NCBI GenBank assembly: GCA_036504075.1
Contig: DASXVX010000003.1
Coordinates: 1 to 64,000 of the forward strand
Direction of reading: 5' to 3'
Length of the DNA stretch: 64,000 nucleotides
From: DASXVX01 sp036504075
GTDB lineage: Bacteria > Bacillota > Sulfobacillia > Symbiobacteriales > Symbiobacteriaceae
The notes under the pieces were generated by a model. It saw nothing but the letters and a program-made list of their open reading frames with translations. It was not told the DNA's origin and made no database searches. The position numbers were made by a program, and so were the translations under genes. Positions 1-6,756 of this stretch are shown in pieces; the first letter of the stretch is position 1, and each line of letters starts with the position of its first letter.

Positions 1-1
1 G

Positions 2-103
2 TTCATTTACCTGGACCAGGCCCGGAAGATGAGTCAAGTACCGGCTGCTCGGCAGATGCTGGCAAGTGCATGTTCAGTCTTTGGTGAGCGCCCGGCGGTT
101 TAG
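2..103 (+). CDS. Possible 3' end of a gene cut by the window edge
   Basis: An open frame enters from the left edge and ends at TAG 101-103. It encodes about 33 residues beginning FIYLDQARKMSQ. There is no start inside the window and the tail is too short to assign to a family. It could be the real C-terminus of a plus-strand gene or a chance open frame. Confidence 0.25.
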   Translation, partial: FIYLDQARKMSQVPAARQMLASACSVFGERPAV

Positions 104-823
104 CTGTCTACGGGAGCACCCGTTCTCACGAACAGAGCCAAACTCTTTAGTCGTAGCCTTGCGCTGACACATCGGGCCGTTTCAGGCACTGTGGCCCGTC
201 GCGCATCTTCCTGCTCGACTGCATTCTGATGCACCCCAAAGACGCGCTGCGACCGCACCCAGGGTTTGGTGCGGTCGCTATTTTGGCCAACCGCCGACTT
301 CCACTCACCCGCCTCTGACCAGAAACCTCGTAGCGGGCTGTCCATCTTTGCATGCCGGAACCCTGCTTACGCTTGCAGAACTGGACTGGAGACGGGCGAA
401 CCCCTTGTTTGGGGCCTGAAACCCAAGAAAACGCGGCTCTGCGTCCACAATTGCATGACAAACAGGGGGATCAGCTTGCAGAAATGGACGACCAACCGGG
501 AAAATGGTGCGGACCCGACCGAAACGGCCGTTTTGTCGGCGCGGCGCCACAACCAGGGACGTCAGACCAGGCGCCTGCCCGCCACTCCAACCGGAGCCCC
601 CAGCCCCGGCGCCGGGCAGCCAGAGTACATGACTGCTCATGCCCATAACCCAGACGCAGACTACCGTCCTTTTCTTCATCCTACGCTGTGCACACCGCAT
701 TCATTTTGGCGGGAGAGCGCACTACGGCAAGGCGGCCCGAACGCCCGCCTGGTTCCCAGGTATCCAAAGCGGGAGTTATGTAATTGACTGTTATAAGTAA
801 CGATGTGAACTGTTAAATCTATA
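104..823. other. Stretch without a supportable gene
   Basis: About 720 bases with several overlapping open frames on both strands (the longest on the plus strand, 266-787). None has a convincing ribosome site, recognisable motif or codon bias. From about 780 the sequence becomes strikingly AT-rich and leads into the promoter of the next gene. I see no repeat, RNA gene or insertion sequence here. Confidence 0.5.
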
Positions 824-852
824 TTGACATTCGTATCTATCCAATCTATAAT
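824..852 (+). promoter_or_regulatory. Perfect consensus sigma-A promoter
   Basis: TTGACA at 824-829 and TATAAT at 847-852 are separated by exactly 17 bases, an exact match to the housekeeping consensus. It lies in an AT-rich island about 70 bases upstream of the ATG at 920. Further TTGACA/TTGACT hexamers occur at 784-789 and 868-873, but no matching -10 box was found for them. Confidence 0.85.
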
Positions 853-919
853 CTAAAATGTGATCGATTGACAATAACAACTTATACTGGTCACGTACTA
901 TTGACGAGGAGGGTGCGAG

Positions 920-1432
920 ATGACTCAGGCAAAGGGGACACCCGTTCCGGATGGGATCAAGTTCGATATGGTGGAGGAGACCCACGTGATCAGCGGCGGT
1001 GCGAACCGGTCCGAAGCCGCCCTGGTCGTGAAAGTCTCCGGCCATTCACGGAGCAATACTGAAACGAAGGACCGGGTCATCGAACTGGTCGAAGCCGCCG
1101 CCGTGAACCGGGAGAAGTTCCGGCTCTCTTACGGTGTCAACAAGGACCTGGGCGTCATCGCACTCTACATCGCCAGTTGGGAAACCAAGGGCGCCATGCC
1201 CGTTCGGGTTTTCCCCAACGGCCTTTCGTTCCACATCGGCGGCGTTTTCCGCAAGTACCCGTCGCTCCGGCCCAATACCACCGTCGAACCCGAAATCACT
1301 GCCACCACCGACGCCGACGGCCGCCGCTGCCTCGCTTTCAATATTCTCGCCGCCCTGCCCAAGCAGAAGACCCGCAAGAGCAAGAAGGATAATAGCAACA
1401 CCGACACCCAGACCACCGCCGCCGAAGAGTAA
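920..1432 (+). CDS. Hypothetical protein, 170 aa, strongly expressed by context
   Basis: I do not recognise the family. The start is set by a near-perfect ribosome site (GAGGAGGG, 906-913) in front of ATG 920. The protein has no signal peptide or membrane segment. It has a mixed alpha/beta-looking body to about residue 145, then a short basic patch (KQKTRKSKK) and a Thr/Asn/Glu tail, so it is probably cytosolic and might touch nucleic acid. Notable is the perfect consensus promoter upstream together with a strong terminator just after the stop, which suggest a well-expressed single-gene unit. A function cannot be inferred from the sequence alone. Confidence 0.8.
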   Translation: MTQAKGTPVPDGIKFDMVEETHVISGGANRSEAALVVKVSGHSRSNTETKDRVIELVEAAAVNREKFRLSYGVNKDLGVIALYIASWETKGAMPVRVFPNGLSFHIGGVFRKYPSLRPNTTVEPEITATTDADGRRCLAFNILAALPKQKTRKSKKDNSNTDTQTTAAEE

Positions 1433-1460
1433 TCCACCACCGAAAAGAGCCAAATACGCA

Positions 1461-1492
1461 ACCGCCCTGCAGCACCATGGCTGCAGGGCGGT
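1461..1492. terminator. Terminator between convergent genes
   Basis: A 12-bp perfect stem (ACCGCCCTGCAG / CTGCAGGGCGGT) with an 8-base loop, followed on the plus strand by TCTTTCTC. It lies between the stop of the 170-aa gene and the convergent end of groEL and could serve both. Confidence 0.8.
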
Positions 1493-1520
1493 TCTTTCTC
1501 GCTTTCAGTGACTCGCGGTC

Positions 1521-3140
1521 TCAGTCGAAGTCGGGCGGCATGGCCGGGGCCGACTTGTTTGGCTCCGGCTTCTCCGTGACCAGCGCCTCCGTGGTCAGCA
1601 CCATGGCCGCAATCGACGCCGCGTTCTGCAGCGCCGACCGGACCACTTTCGCCGGGTCGATGATGCCCGCGGCGATCATGTCGACGTACTCCCCGGTGAG
1701 GGCGTTGAAACCGCGGCCTTTCGGCAGCGACTTCACCTGCTCCGCCACGACGCTGCCCTCGGCGCCGGCGTTCTCGGCGATCTGGCGGACCGGCTCTTCG
1801 ATCGCCCGGCGAACGATCTGCACGCCGACTTTCTCGTCGCCCACCAGCGTGGCCGCCAGGGTGTCAAGAGCGGGCTGCACCTGGATCAGCGCCGAACCGC
1901 CGCCGGCGACGATGCCCTCTTCCACCGCTGCCCGGGTGGCGTTGAGGGCGTCTTCGATGCGCAGCTTCTTCTCCTTGAGTTCCACCTCGGTGGCGGCGCC
2001 CACCCGCAGGATCGCCACGCCGCCTGCCAGCTTCGCCAGCCGCTCCTGCAGCTTCTCCCGGTCGTAGTCGCTGGTGGTCTCTTCGACCTGCCGGCGGATG
2101 GATGCCACCCGGGCCTTGATGTCGGCCGTCTGGCCGTATCCTTCGACCAGGGTGGTCTTCTCCTTTTCGATCCGAACCAGCCGGGCCCCGCCCAGGTCCT
2201 CCAGGCCGGCGCTCTCCAGCTTGCGGCCCAGCTCCTCGGAGACCACCCGGCCGCCGGTCAGCACCGCGATATCCTCCAGCATCGCCTTGCGGCGGTCGCC
2301 GAAGCCCGGCGCCTTGACGGCTGCCACTTTCAGCGTGCCCCGCAGCTTGTTGACCACCAGCGTCGCCAGCGCCTCGCCTTCCACATCGTCGGCGATGACG
2401 AGCAGCGGCCGGTTCCGCTGGACGATCTGCTCCAGCAGCGGCAGCAGGTCGGGCACGGCCGAGATCTTCCGATCGGTGATCAGAATGTACGGCTCCTCCA
2501 GCACGGCCACCATCTTCTCCGTGTCGGTGGTCATGTAATGCGAAACGTAGCCCCGGTCGAACTGGAGGCCTTCGACCGTCTCCATCTCCGTCTGGATGGT
2601 CCGGGATTCCTCGACGGTGATCACGCCGTCCTTGCCGACTTTGTCCATGGCGTCGGCGACCAGCGTGCCGATTTCCGGGTCGTTGGCCGAAATGGCGCCG
2701 ATATCGGCGATGGCCTTGCGGCCCTCGACCTTCACGGCCGCTTGCTTCAGTTCAGCCACCGCCACGTTCACGGCCTTTTCGATGCCCTTCTTGATCAGCA
2801 TCGGGTTGGCGCCGGCGGTGACGTTCCGCAGGCCCTCCCGCACGATGGCCTGCGCCAGCAGGGTGGCGGTGGTGGTGCCGTCGCCGGCCACGTCGTTGGT
2901 CTTGGTGGCCACTTCCTTGACCAACTGGGCGCCCATGTTCTCAAAGGGATCCGACAGTTCAATCTCCCGGGCGATGGTCACGCCGTCGTTGGAGATCGCC
3001 GGTGTGCCGAACTTCTTGTCGAGCACCACGTTGCGGCCCTTGGGGCCCAGGGTGACCTTTACGGTGTTTGCCAGTGCATCGACGCCCCGCTCCAGCGCCC
3101 GGCGCGCCGCCTCATCGAAGACGACTTGCTTGACAGCCAT
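1521..3140 (-). CDS. groL: 60-kDa chaperonin GroEL
   Basis: Type I chaperonin subunit that forms the double-ring ATP-driven folding chamber capped by GroES. The 539 aa are full length for the family. The LGPKGRNVVLD stretch near residue 31 and the ATP-site GDGTTT near residue 86 are intact, and strong family similarity runs to about residue 520. The C-terminus (KPEPNKSAPAMPPDFD) lacks the usual Gly-Gly-Met repeat tail and is Pro-rich and acidic instead. It lies 5 bases downstream of groES in a two-gene operon. No CIRCE inverted repeat is visible upstream of groES. Confidence 0.98.
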   Translation of the reverse strand: MAVKQVVFDEAARRALERGVDALANTVKVTLGPKGRNVVLDKKFGTPAISNDGVTIAREIELSDPFENMGAQLVKEVATKTNDVAGDGTTTATLLAQAIVREGLRNVTAGANPMLIKKGIEKAVNVAVAELKQAAVKVEGRKAIADIGAISANDPEIGTLVADAMDKVGKDGVITVEESRTIQTEMETVEGLQFDRGYVSHYMTTDTEKMVAVLEEPYILITDRKISAVPDLLPLLEQIVQRNRPLLVIADDVEGEALATLVVNKLRGTLKVAAVKAPGFGDRRKAMLEDIAVLTGGRVVSEELGRKLESAGLEDLGGARLVRIEKEKTTLVEGYGQTADIKARVASIRRQVEETTSDYDREKLQERLAKLAGGVAILRVGAATEVELKEKKLRIEDALNATRAAVEEGIVAGGGSALIQVQPALDTLAATLVGDEKVGVQIVRRAIEEPVRQIAENAGAEGSVVAEQVKSLPKGRGFNALTGEYVDMIAAGIIDPAKVVRSALQNAASIAAMVLTTEALVTEKPEPNKSAPAMPPDFD

Positions 3141-3145
3141 ACTCG

Positions 3146-3454
3146 TTACCCCTCCACAATCGCCAGAATGTCTCGCTCACCGATGAGCAGCAGGTCCTCG
3201 CCATCCACTTTGACTTCGGTACCGGCGTACCGGGTGTAGAGCACCAGGTTGCCTTCCGTCAGGTCGAGCGGGATTCGCTTCCCGTCGTCGGACACGCGGC
3301 CCCGGCCCGCCGCCAGGACCTTGCCGACCTGCGGCTTCTCCTTCGCGGTGTCCGGCAGCACGATGCCGCCTTTGGTGCGCTCCTCCTGCTGTTGGGGACG
3401 GATCAGAACCCGATCGGCCAGGGGCCGAATGTTTGTCGATGCGACCGTCACCAT
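3146..3454 (-). CDS. groES: 10-kDa co-chaperonin GroES
   Basis: The heptameric lid of the GroEL chamber. The 102 aa cover the whole family: N-terminal IRPLADRVLIRP, a mobile loop around residues 22-35 (EERTKGGIVLPD), and C-terminal GERDILAIVEG. ATG 3454 is preceded by GGGAGGGA about 10 bases away. First gene of groES-groEL. The 119-base region towards the divergent hydrolase gene holds no HrcA/CIRCE site that I can find, so heat-shock control, if any, is of another kind. Confidence 0.97.
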   Translation of the reverse strand: MVTVASTNIRPLADRVLIRPQQQEERTKGGIVLPDTAKEKPQVGKVLAAGRGRVSDDGKRIPLDLTEGNLVLYTRYAGTEVKVDGEDLLLIGERDILAIVEG

Positions 3455-3573
3455 TTTCGCAGCGTCCCTCCCGTTACCAGTCCTCGCCGGAGTTTATGAG
3501 GGCGGGGCGCCCGCCATGCCGGACGTGATACGGGTCCGATTATGTGGCAGAATAGCGGTAGGGGGGATGTAGT

Positions 3574-4353
3574 GTGATGAAGTTTCGGACGTGGGGGAAA
3601 TCGGGGCAGCCGCTGGTCGTGCTGCTGCATGCACTGGGCTGCCATAGCGGCTGGTGGGATTGGATCGGGCCCCGCCTGGGCGGCGAGTATCAGGTCGTGG
3701 CGCCCGACTTTCGCGGCCATGGCGATTCGGAGCGGGCTGAAGAGTACCGGTTCGACGGGTATGCGGCGGATGTGGCAGAGTTGGTCCGGAGTCTGGGCGG
3801 CGGGCCGTATGGCCTCGTAGGCCACTCCATGGGCGGCTACGTGGGCCTCATGGTGGCGGCCCGGCGGGTCCTGCCGCCGGCGGCCCTGATGGTGGTCGAC
3901 ATGAAGCTGGAAGCCACGGCGCAGGAGTTGGCCGGCCTACAGGTTGCGGCAACCCGCCCGAGCAGAACGTACCGCACGCTGGCCGAAGCGGCGGCCGGCT
4001 ACCGGCTCTCGCCGTCAGAACACAAGGTGCCGCCGGAGCGGCTGGCGGCGGTGGCCGCCCAGTCGTTCCGGCCGACGGATGACGGCACCTGGGTCGAAAA
4101 GCTCGACCGGCGGGCGCTGGCCATTGAGCCGCTGACGCCGCAGGACCTGGCCGCGCAGATCACCTGCCCGGCTCTGTTCGTGCGGGGCGAGCATAGCCCG
4201 GTCATGCCCCAGGAGCCGGCCCTGGCGCTGGCCCGGAGCCTCGGGGCGCCGCTTGTGGGCATGCTGGGGCTCTATCACCACCTGCCGCTGGAGGCCCCGG
4301 AAAAGCTCGCCGGCATGATCGGGCGGTTCCTGGAGGACGCGCTGCCGGCTTGA
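3574..4353 (+). CDS. Alpha/beta-fold hydrolase
   Basis: A 259-aa cytosolic serine hydrolase of the general esterase/lipase group. The nucleophile elbow GHSMGG puts Ser at residue 85, the oxyanion-hole region is LLHALGCHSGWW near residue 17, and APDFRGHGDS near residue 43 is typical. The catalytic His is likely in YHHLPLE near the C-terminus. The usual acid position after strand 7 reads VRGEHSPVM, so the acid may be Glu. Substrate unknown. A G-rich ribosome site (GTAGGGGGG) precedes ATG 3574. Transcribed divergently from groESL. Confidence 0.85.
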   Translation: MMKFRTWGKSGQPLVVLLHALGCHSGWWDWIGPRLGGEYQVVAPDFRGHGDSERAEEYRFDGYAADVAELVRSLGGGPYGLVGHSMGGYVGLMVAARRVLPPAALMVVDMKLEATAQELAGLQVAATRPSRTYRTLAEAAAGYRLSPSEHKVPPERLAAVAAQSFRPTDDGTWVEKLDRRALAIEPLTPQDLAAQITCPALFVRGEHSPVMPQEPALALARSLGAPLVGMLGLYHHLPLEAPEKLAGMIGRFLEDALPA

Positions 4354-4374
4354 CCGTCCGAGCCAGGCCGCTGA

Positions 4375-4561
4375 CAGGCGGAGCGGCTGGCGCTGGTGGC
4401 CAAGGCGCTTTTCGACCCGATTCGCATCCGCATGCTGGCGATCATGGCCCGGGGCCGGGGCTGCTGCGGGAAGAGGTCCGCGGCAAGGGACGTTCTACTC
4501 CCTGAACCGGCAGGCGGCGGCGGCGCTTATCGAACTGATTCGGACGCAACTGGCGCTCTGA
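4375..4561 (+). pseudogene. Internally deleted ArsR-type regulator remnant
   Basis: Two matching ends of a small winged-helix ArsR repressor remain. From 4375 one frame reads QAERLALVAKALFDPIRIRM, the classic first helix. In another frame, ending at TGA 4559-4561, FYSLNRQAAAALIELIRTQL is the classic wing and last helix. The helix-turn-helix between them is gone and the frame is broken at about 4460-4490, so the gene cannot make a functional repressor. It follows the hydrolase by 21 bases, which suggests the two were once an operon. Confidence 0.7.
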
Positions 4562-4565
4562 AAAG

Positions 4566-4603
4566 AAACCCCCGGCATGCCAGCGACGGTATGCCAGGGG
4601 TTT
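4566..4603 (-). terminator. Terminator of the Gly-rich gene
   Basis: An imperfect 16-bp stem (AAACCCC-GGCAT-CC against GGTATGCCAGGGGTTT). On the minus strand it is followed by TTTCTTTT, and it sits 3 bases beyond the stop of the minus-strand Gly-rich reading frame. Confidence 0.65.
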
Positions 4604-4605
4604 GT

Positions 4606-5106
4606 TCATGCACCGATCGGCCGACCGCCAGCAAGGCCCGCCCCAGCCTCGGACCCGCCTCCCGGCCCGATGGCGCCCCCAAGCGCCACGAGGGCGGTGC
4701 GGGTCTGCAGGATCGCATCGGCCTGCGCCACTTCCGGCGGCGCCCCGATGGGCAGGCCGCCGCCGCCGAACGTCGCAACCCCGATCGGCGCACCGCTGCT
4801 GCCCAGGAAAAAGGCCCCGATCGGACCGCTCGGGCTGAGGCCGGACAGAAAGAGCGTGGGCGGCTGCGGCGCCGACCCGCCCCGGAAAATCTGCGGAACG
4901 GGGCCGCCAATGGGCATTCCCCCGGAAAAGACGCCCCCCAGCACGGCAATGGGGGCGCCGCCAATGTTGAAAATGGAGGCCGGTCCGCCGATCGGCAGTC
5001 CGCCGGTAAACTGGCCCGGGGCCTGAATCGAGCCGCCGCCGCCCGCAGATTGCCCGGATAGCGGCCCTAAACTTGAACTGCCTTGTATGGGCGCGCCGTC
5101 GGGCAC
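4606..5106 (-). CDS. Gly/Pro-rich low-complexity protein
   Basis: A 166-aa protein dominated by Gly, Pro, Ala and Ile with a degenerate recurring P-I-G-G/A-P unit (GGLPIGGP, GGMPIGGP, GGGLPIGAPP, GRPIGA). I know of no enzyme family with this make-up. Such composition is seen in spore-coat and cell-surface proteins, but that is inference. No signal peptide or lipobox is visible. Support for reality: a GTG start at 5106 with AGGGAGGGGG about 10 bases upstream, third codon positions rich in G+C, and a terminator right after the stop. It is divergent from the regulator gene at 5282 and may share its control region. Confidence 0.5.
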   Translation of the reverse strand: MPDGAPIQGSSSLGPLSGQSAGGGGSIQAPGQFTGGLPIGGPASIFNIGGAPIAVLGGVFSGGMPIGGPVPQIFRGGSAPQPPTLFLSGLSPSGPIGAFFLGSSGAPIGVATFGGGGLPIGAPPEVAQADAILQTRTALVALGGAIGPGGGSEAGAGLAGGRPIGA

Positions 5107-5206
5107 GTCCCATGCCCCCTCCCTGAGTCGGGTATCCGGCGCAGGTCGCCCATTTCCAGGCTATGAGGGAGTTGGTGGATTGGCCCAACGGCTTTTGGCG
5201 CGCGCC

Positions 5207-5257
5207 TTGCGTGGTTGTGCACAAAGTTGTACAATCGGAGCTAGCACAACCTTGTGC
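5207..5257 (+). promoter_or_regulatory. Promoter with three TTGTGCACAA-type operators
   Basis: A -35 TTGCGT (5207-5212) and -10 TACAAT (5230-5235) are spaced by 17 bases. Overlapping them are three related palindromes: TTGTGCACAA (5215-5224), TTGTACAA (5227-5234), and GCACAA-CC-TTGTGC (5244-5257). Their position on the spacer, -10 and start region is what an autorepressor of the following HTH gene would use. Confidence 0.6.
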
Positions 5258-5281
5258 ACACCGAATGGGAGGTAGGGCGGC

Positions 5282-5818
5282 TTGCAACTCGTCCGCATTG
5301 GCGACAAGGTAATCAGCCGTGACCGCATCTTCCAGGTCGTCTCCCGCCTGCTGGAACTGCGTGAGCGGGGGCTGTCACAACAAGAAGTAGCCGAAAAAAT
5401 GAACATCGACCGGACGCTGATCTCCCGCCTGGAGACCATCGGCGAGGTACGCAAGGGCAAGAAAATCGCCCTGGTCGGCTTCCCGGTGAAGAACCGGCAG
5501 GAATTGGCGGATATCGCCGTGGCCGAAGGGCTGGACTTCATCCTGCTCATGTCCGAGACAGAGCGGTTGAACTTCGCCCGCCAAATGAACGGCATCGACC
5601 TGATCAATCAGTTGATGGCGCTCATCGCCCAGGCCCGGGAATGCGACGCGGTCATCTTTATCGGTTCCGATCACCGGCTCAAAATGGTGGAATCGCTGGT
5701 AGGTCCCAACGTGATTGGCATTGAAATCGGCTCCTCGCCTTTGCATGAAGACAAGTACGTGGATCCGGACCATATCCGGGATCTGATTCGCACATTGAAG
5801 GGGGAGGCTGACTCGTGA
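5282..5818 (+). CDS. HTH transcriptional regulator with C-terminal sensor-like domain
   Basis: 178 aa. Residues about 33-60 form a helix-turn-helix of the Xre-like kind (LSQQEVAEKMNIDRTLISRL). From about residue 62 an alternating hydrophobic-strand/helix domain (KIALVGFPVKN, DAVIFIGSDHRL, VIGIEIGSS) looks Rossmann-like and could bind a small ligand. The TTG start at 5282 is chosen because GGGAGGT lies 8 bases upstream. The stop overlaps the next start (GTGA, 5815-5818), giving translational coupling to the following metabolic genes. It is probably the local regulator acting at the palindromes upstream. The ligand is unknown. Confidence 0.75.
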   Translation: MQLVRIGDKVISRDRIFQVVSRLLELRERGLSQQEVAEKMNIDRTLISRLETIGEVRKGKKIALVGFPVKNRQELADIAVAEGLDFILLMSETERLNFARQMNGIDLINQLMALIAQARECDAVIFIGSDHRLKMVESLVGPNVIGIEIGSSPLHEDKYVDPDHIRDLIRTLKGEADS

Positions 5819-6738
5819 AACGGATCGTCAGCGTGTCGTTGGGCTCGTCCAAACGGAACCACACGGCTGCGGCGGATGTGCTCGGCGAAGAAGTCGTCGT
5901 GGAGCGCGTGGGCACCGATGGCAGTATTGATAAGGCAATCGCCTTGATCAAAGAGCTGGACGGCAAAGTGGACGCCTTCGGCATGGGTGGCATTGACCTG
6001 TACGTCTACGCCGGGAAAAAGCGCTATATGTTCAAGGATGCCCAGAAGATCGCCCGGGCGGCCCAGATATCGCCGATCGTGGACGGCTCCGGCCTCAAGA
6101 ACACCCTGGAGCGCCGCGTCGTACGCTACGTTGACCGGGAGATTCTGCCGCTGCGGGGCAAGAAAGTGCTGCTGGTCTCCTCCGTCGACCGATTCGGCAT
6201 GGCCGAGGCGCTCGTGGAAGCCGGCGCCGAGATGCTCTTCGGTGACCTCATGTTCGGCCTCGGGATCAACATTCAAATCCGCAAGCTCAAGACCATTCAT
6301 TTCCTGGCGGGACTTCTGCTGCCGGTTCTGACCCGGTTGCCGTTCACCTGGCTGTATCCGACCGGGGAGAAGCAGGAGCAGCGGGATGTCAAGTTTGCGG
6401 ACGCCTACCAGTGGGCGGATGTAATCGCCGGCGACTGGCTCTACATAGGGCGCCACATGCCGGATAGCCTCGAAGGCAAGACCATTCTTACAAATACGGT
6501 GACCCCGGCCGATATCGAAGCGCTGAAGCAGCGGGGCGTCGCGACGCTGATCACGACCACGCCCAACCTGGGCGGGCGCTCGTTCGGCACCAACCTCATG
6601 GAAGGCCTGATCGTCGCTGCCGCCGGCAAGAAGCCGGAGCAAATGACGCCCGCCGACTACGAGACCTGGCTGGATAAGATCGGGTTTACCCCAAGAGTGG
6701 AACGGCTTACTGTCACGTCGGCCAGCAAGGCGCTTTAA
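5815..6738 (+). CDS. Conserved protein of the 'quinate 5-dehydrogenase' annotation family
   Basis: A 307-aa soluble protein beginning MKRIVSVSLGSSKRNHTAA. From memory, relatives in clostridial genomes carry the automatic name quinate 5-dehydrogenase. I see no shikimate/quinate dehydrogenase signature, so the name should not be trusted. Visible features are a Rossmann-like segment (KKVLLVSSVDRFGMAEALVE, near residue 118), a hydrophobic stretch near residue 160, and a conserved-looking TTTPNLGGRSFGTN near residue 245. Second gene of the operon, coupled by GTGA to the regulator, and 18 bases before the fusion enzyme, so it probably serves the same pathway. Confidence 0.6.
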   Translation: MKRIVSVSLGSSKRNHTAAADVLGEEVVVERVGTDGSIDKAIALIKELDGKVDAFGMGGIDLYVYAGKKRYMFKDAQKIARAAQISPIVDGSGLKNTLERRVVRYVDREILPLRGKKVLLVSSVDRFGMAEALVEAGAEMLFGDLMFGLGINIQIRKLKTIHFLAGLLLPVLTRLPFTWLYPTGEKQEQRDVKFADAYQWADVIAGDWLYIGRHMPDSLEGKTILTNTVTPADIEALKQRGVATLITTTPNLGGRSFGTNLMEGLIVAAAGKKPEQMTPADYETWLDKIGFTPRVERLTVTSASKAL

Positions 6739-6756
6739 GGGTCAGGAGGTTATTGA

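Noticed and set aside
266..787. Plus-strand open frame of 173 codons
   Set aside because: No ribosome site, no recognisable motif, irregular composition; overlaps several equally long frames on both strands.
3455..3573. CIRCE (HrcA) operator sought upstream of groES
   Set aside because: No TTAGCACTC/GAGTGCTAA inverted repeat, even degenerate, was found.
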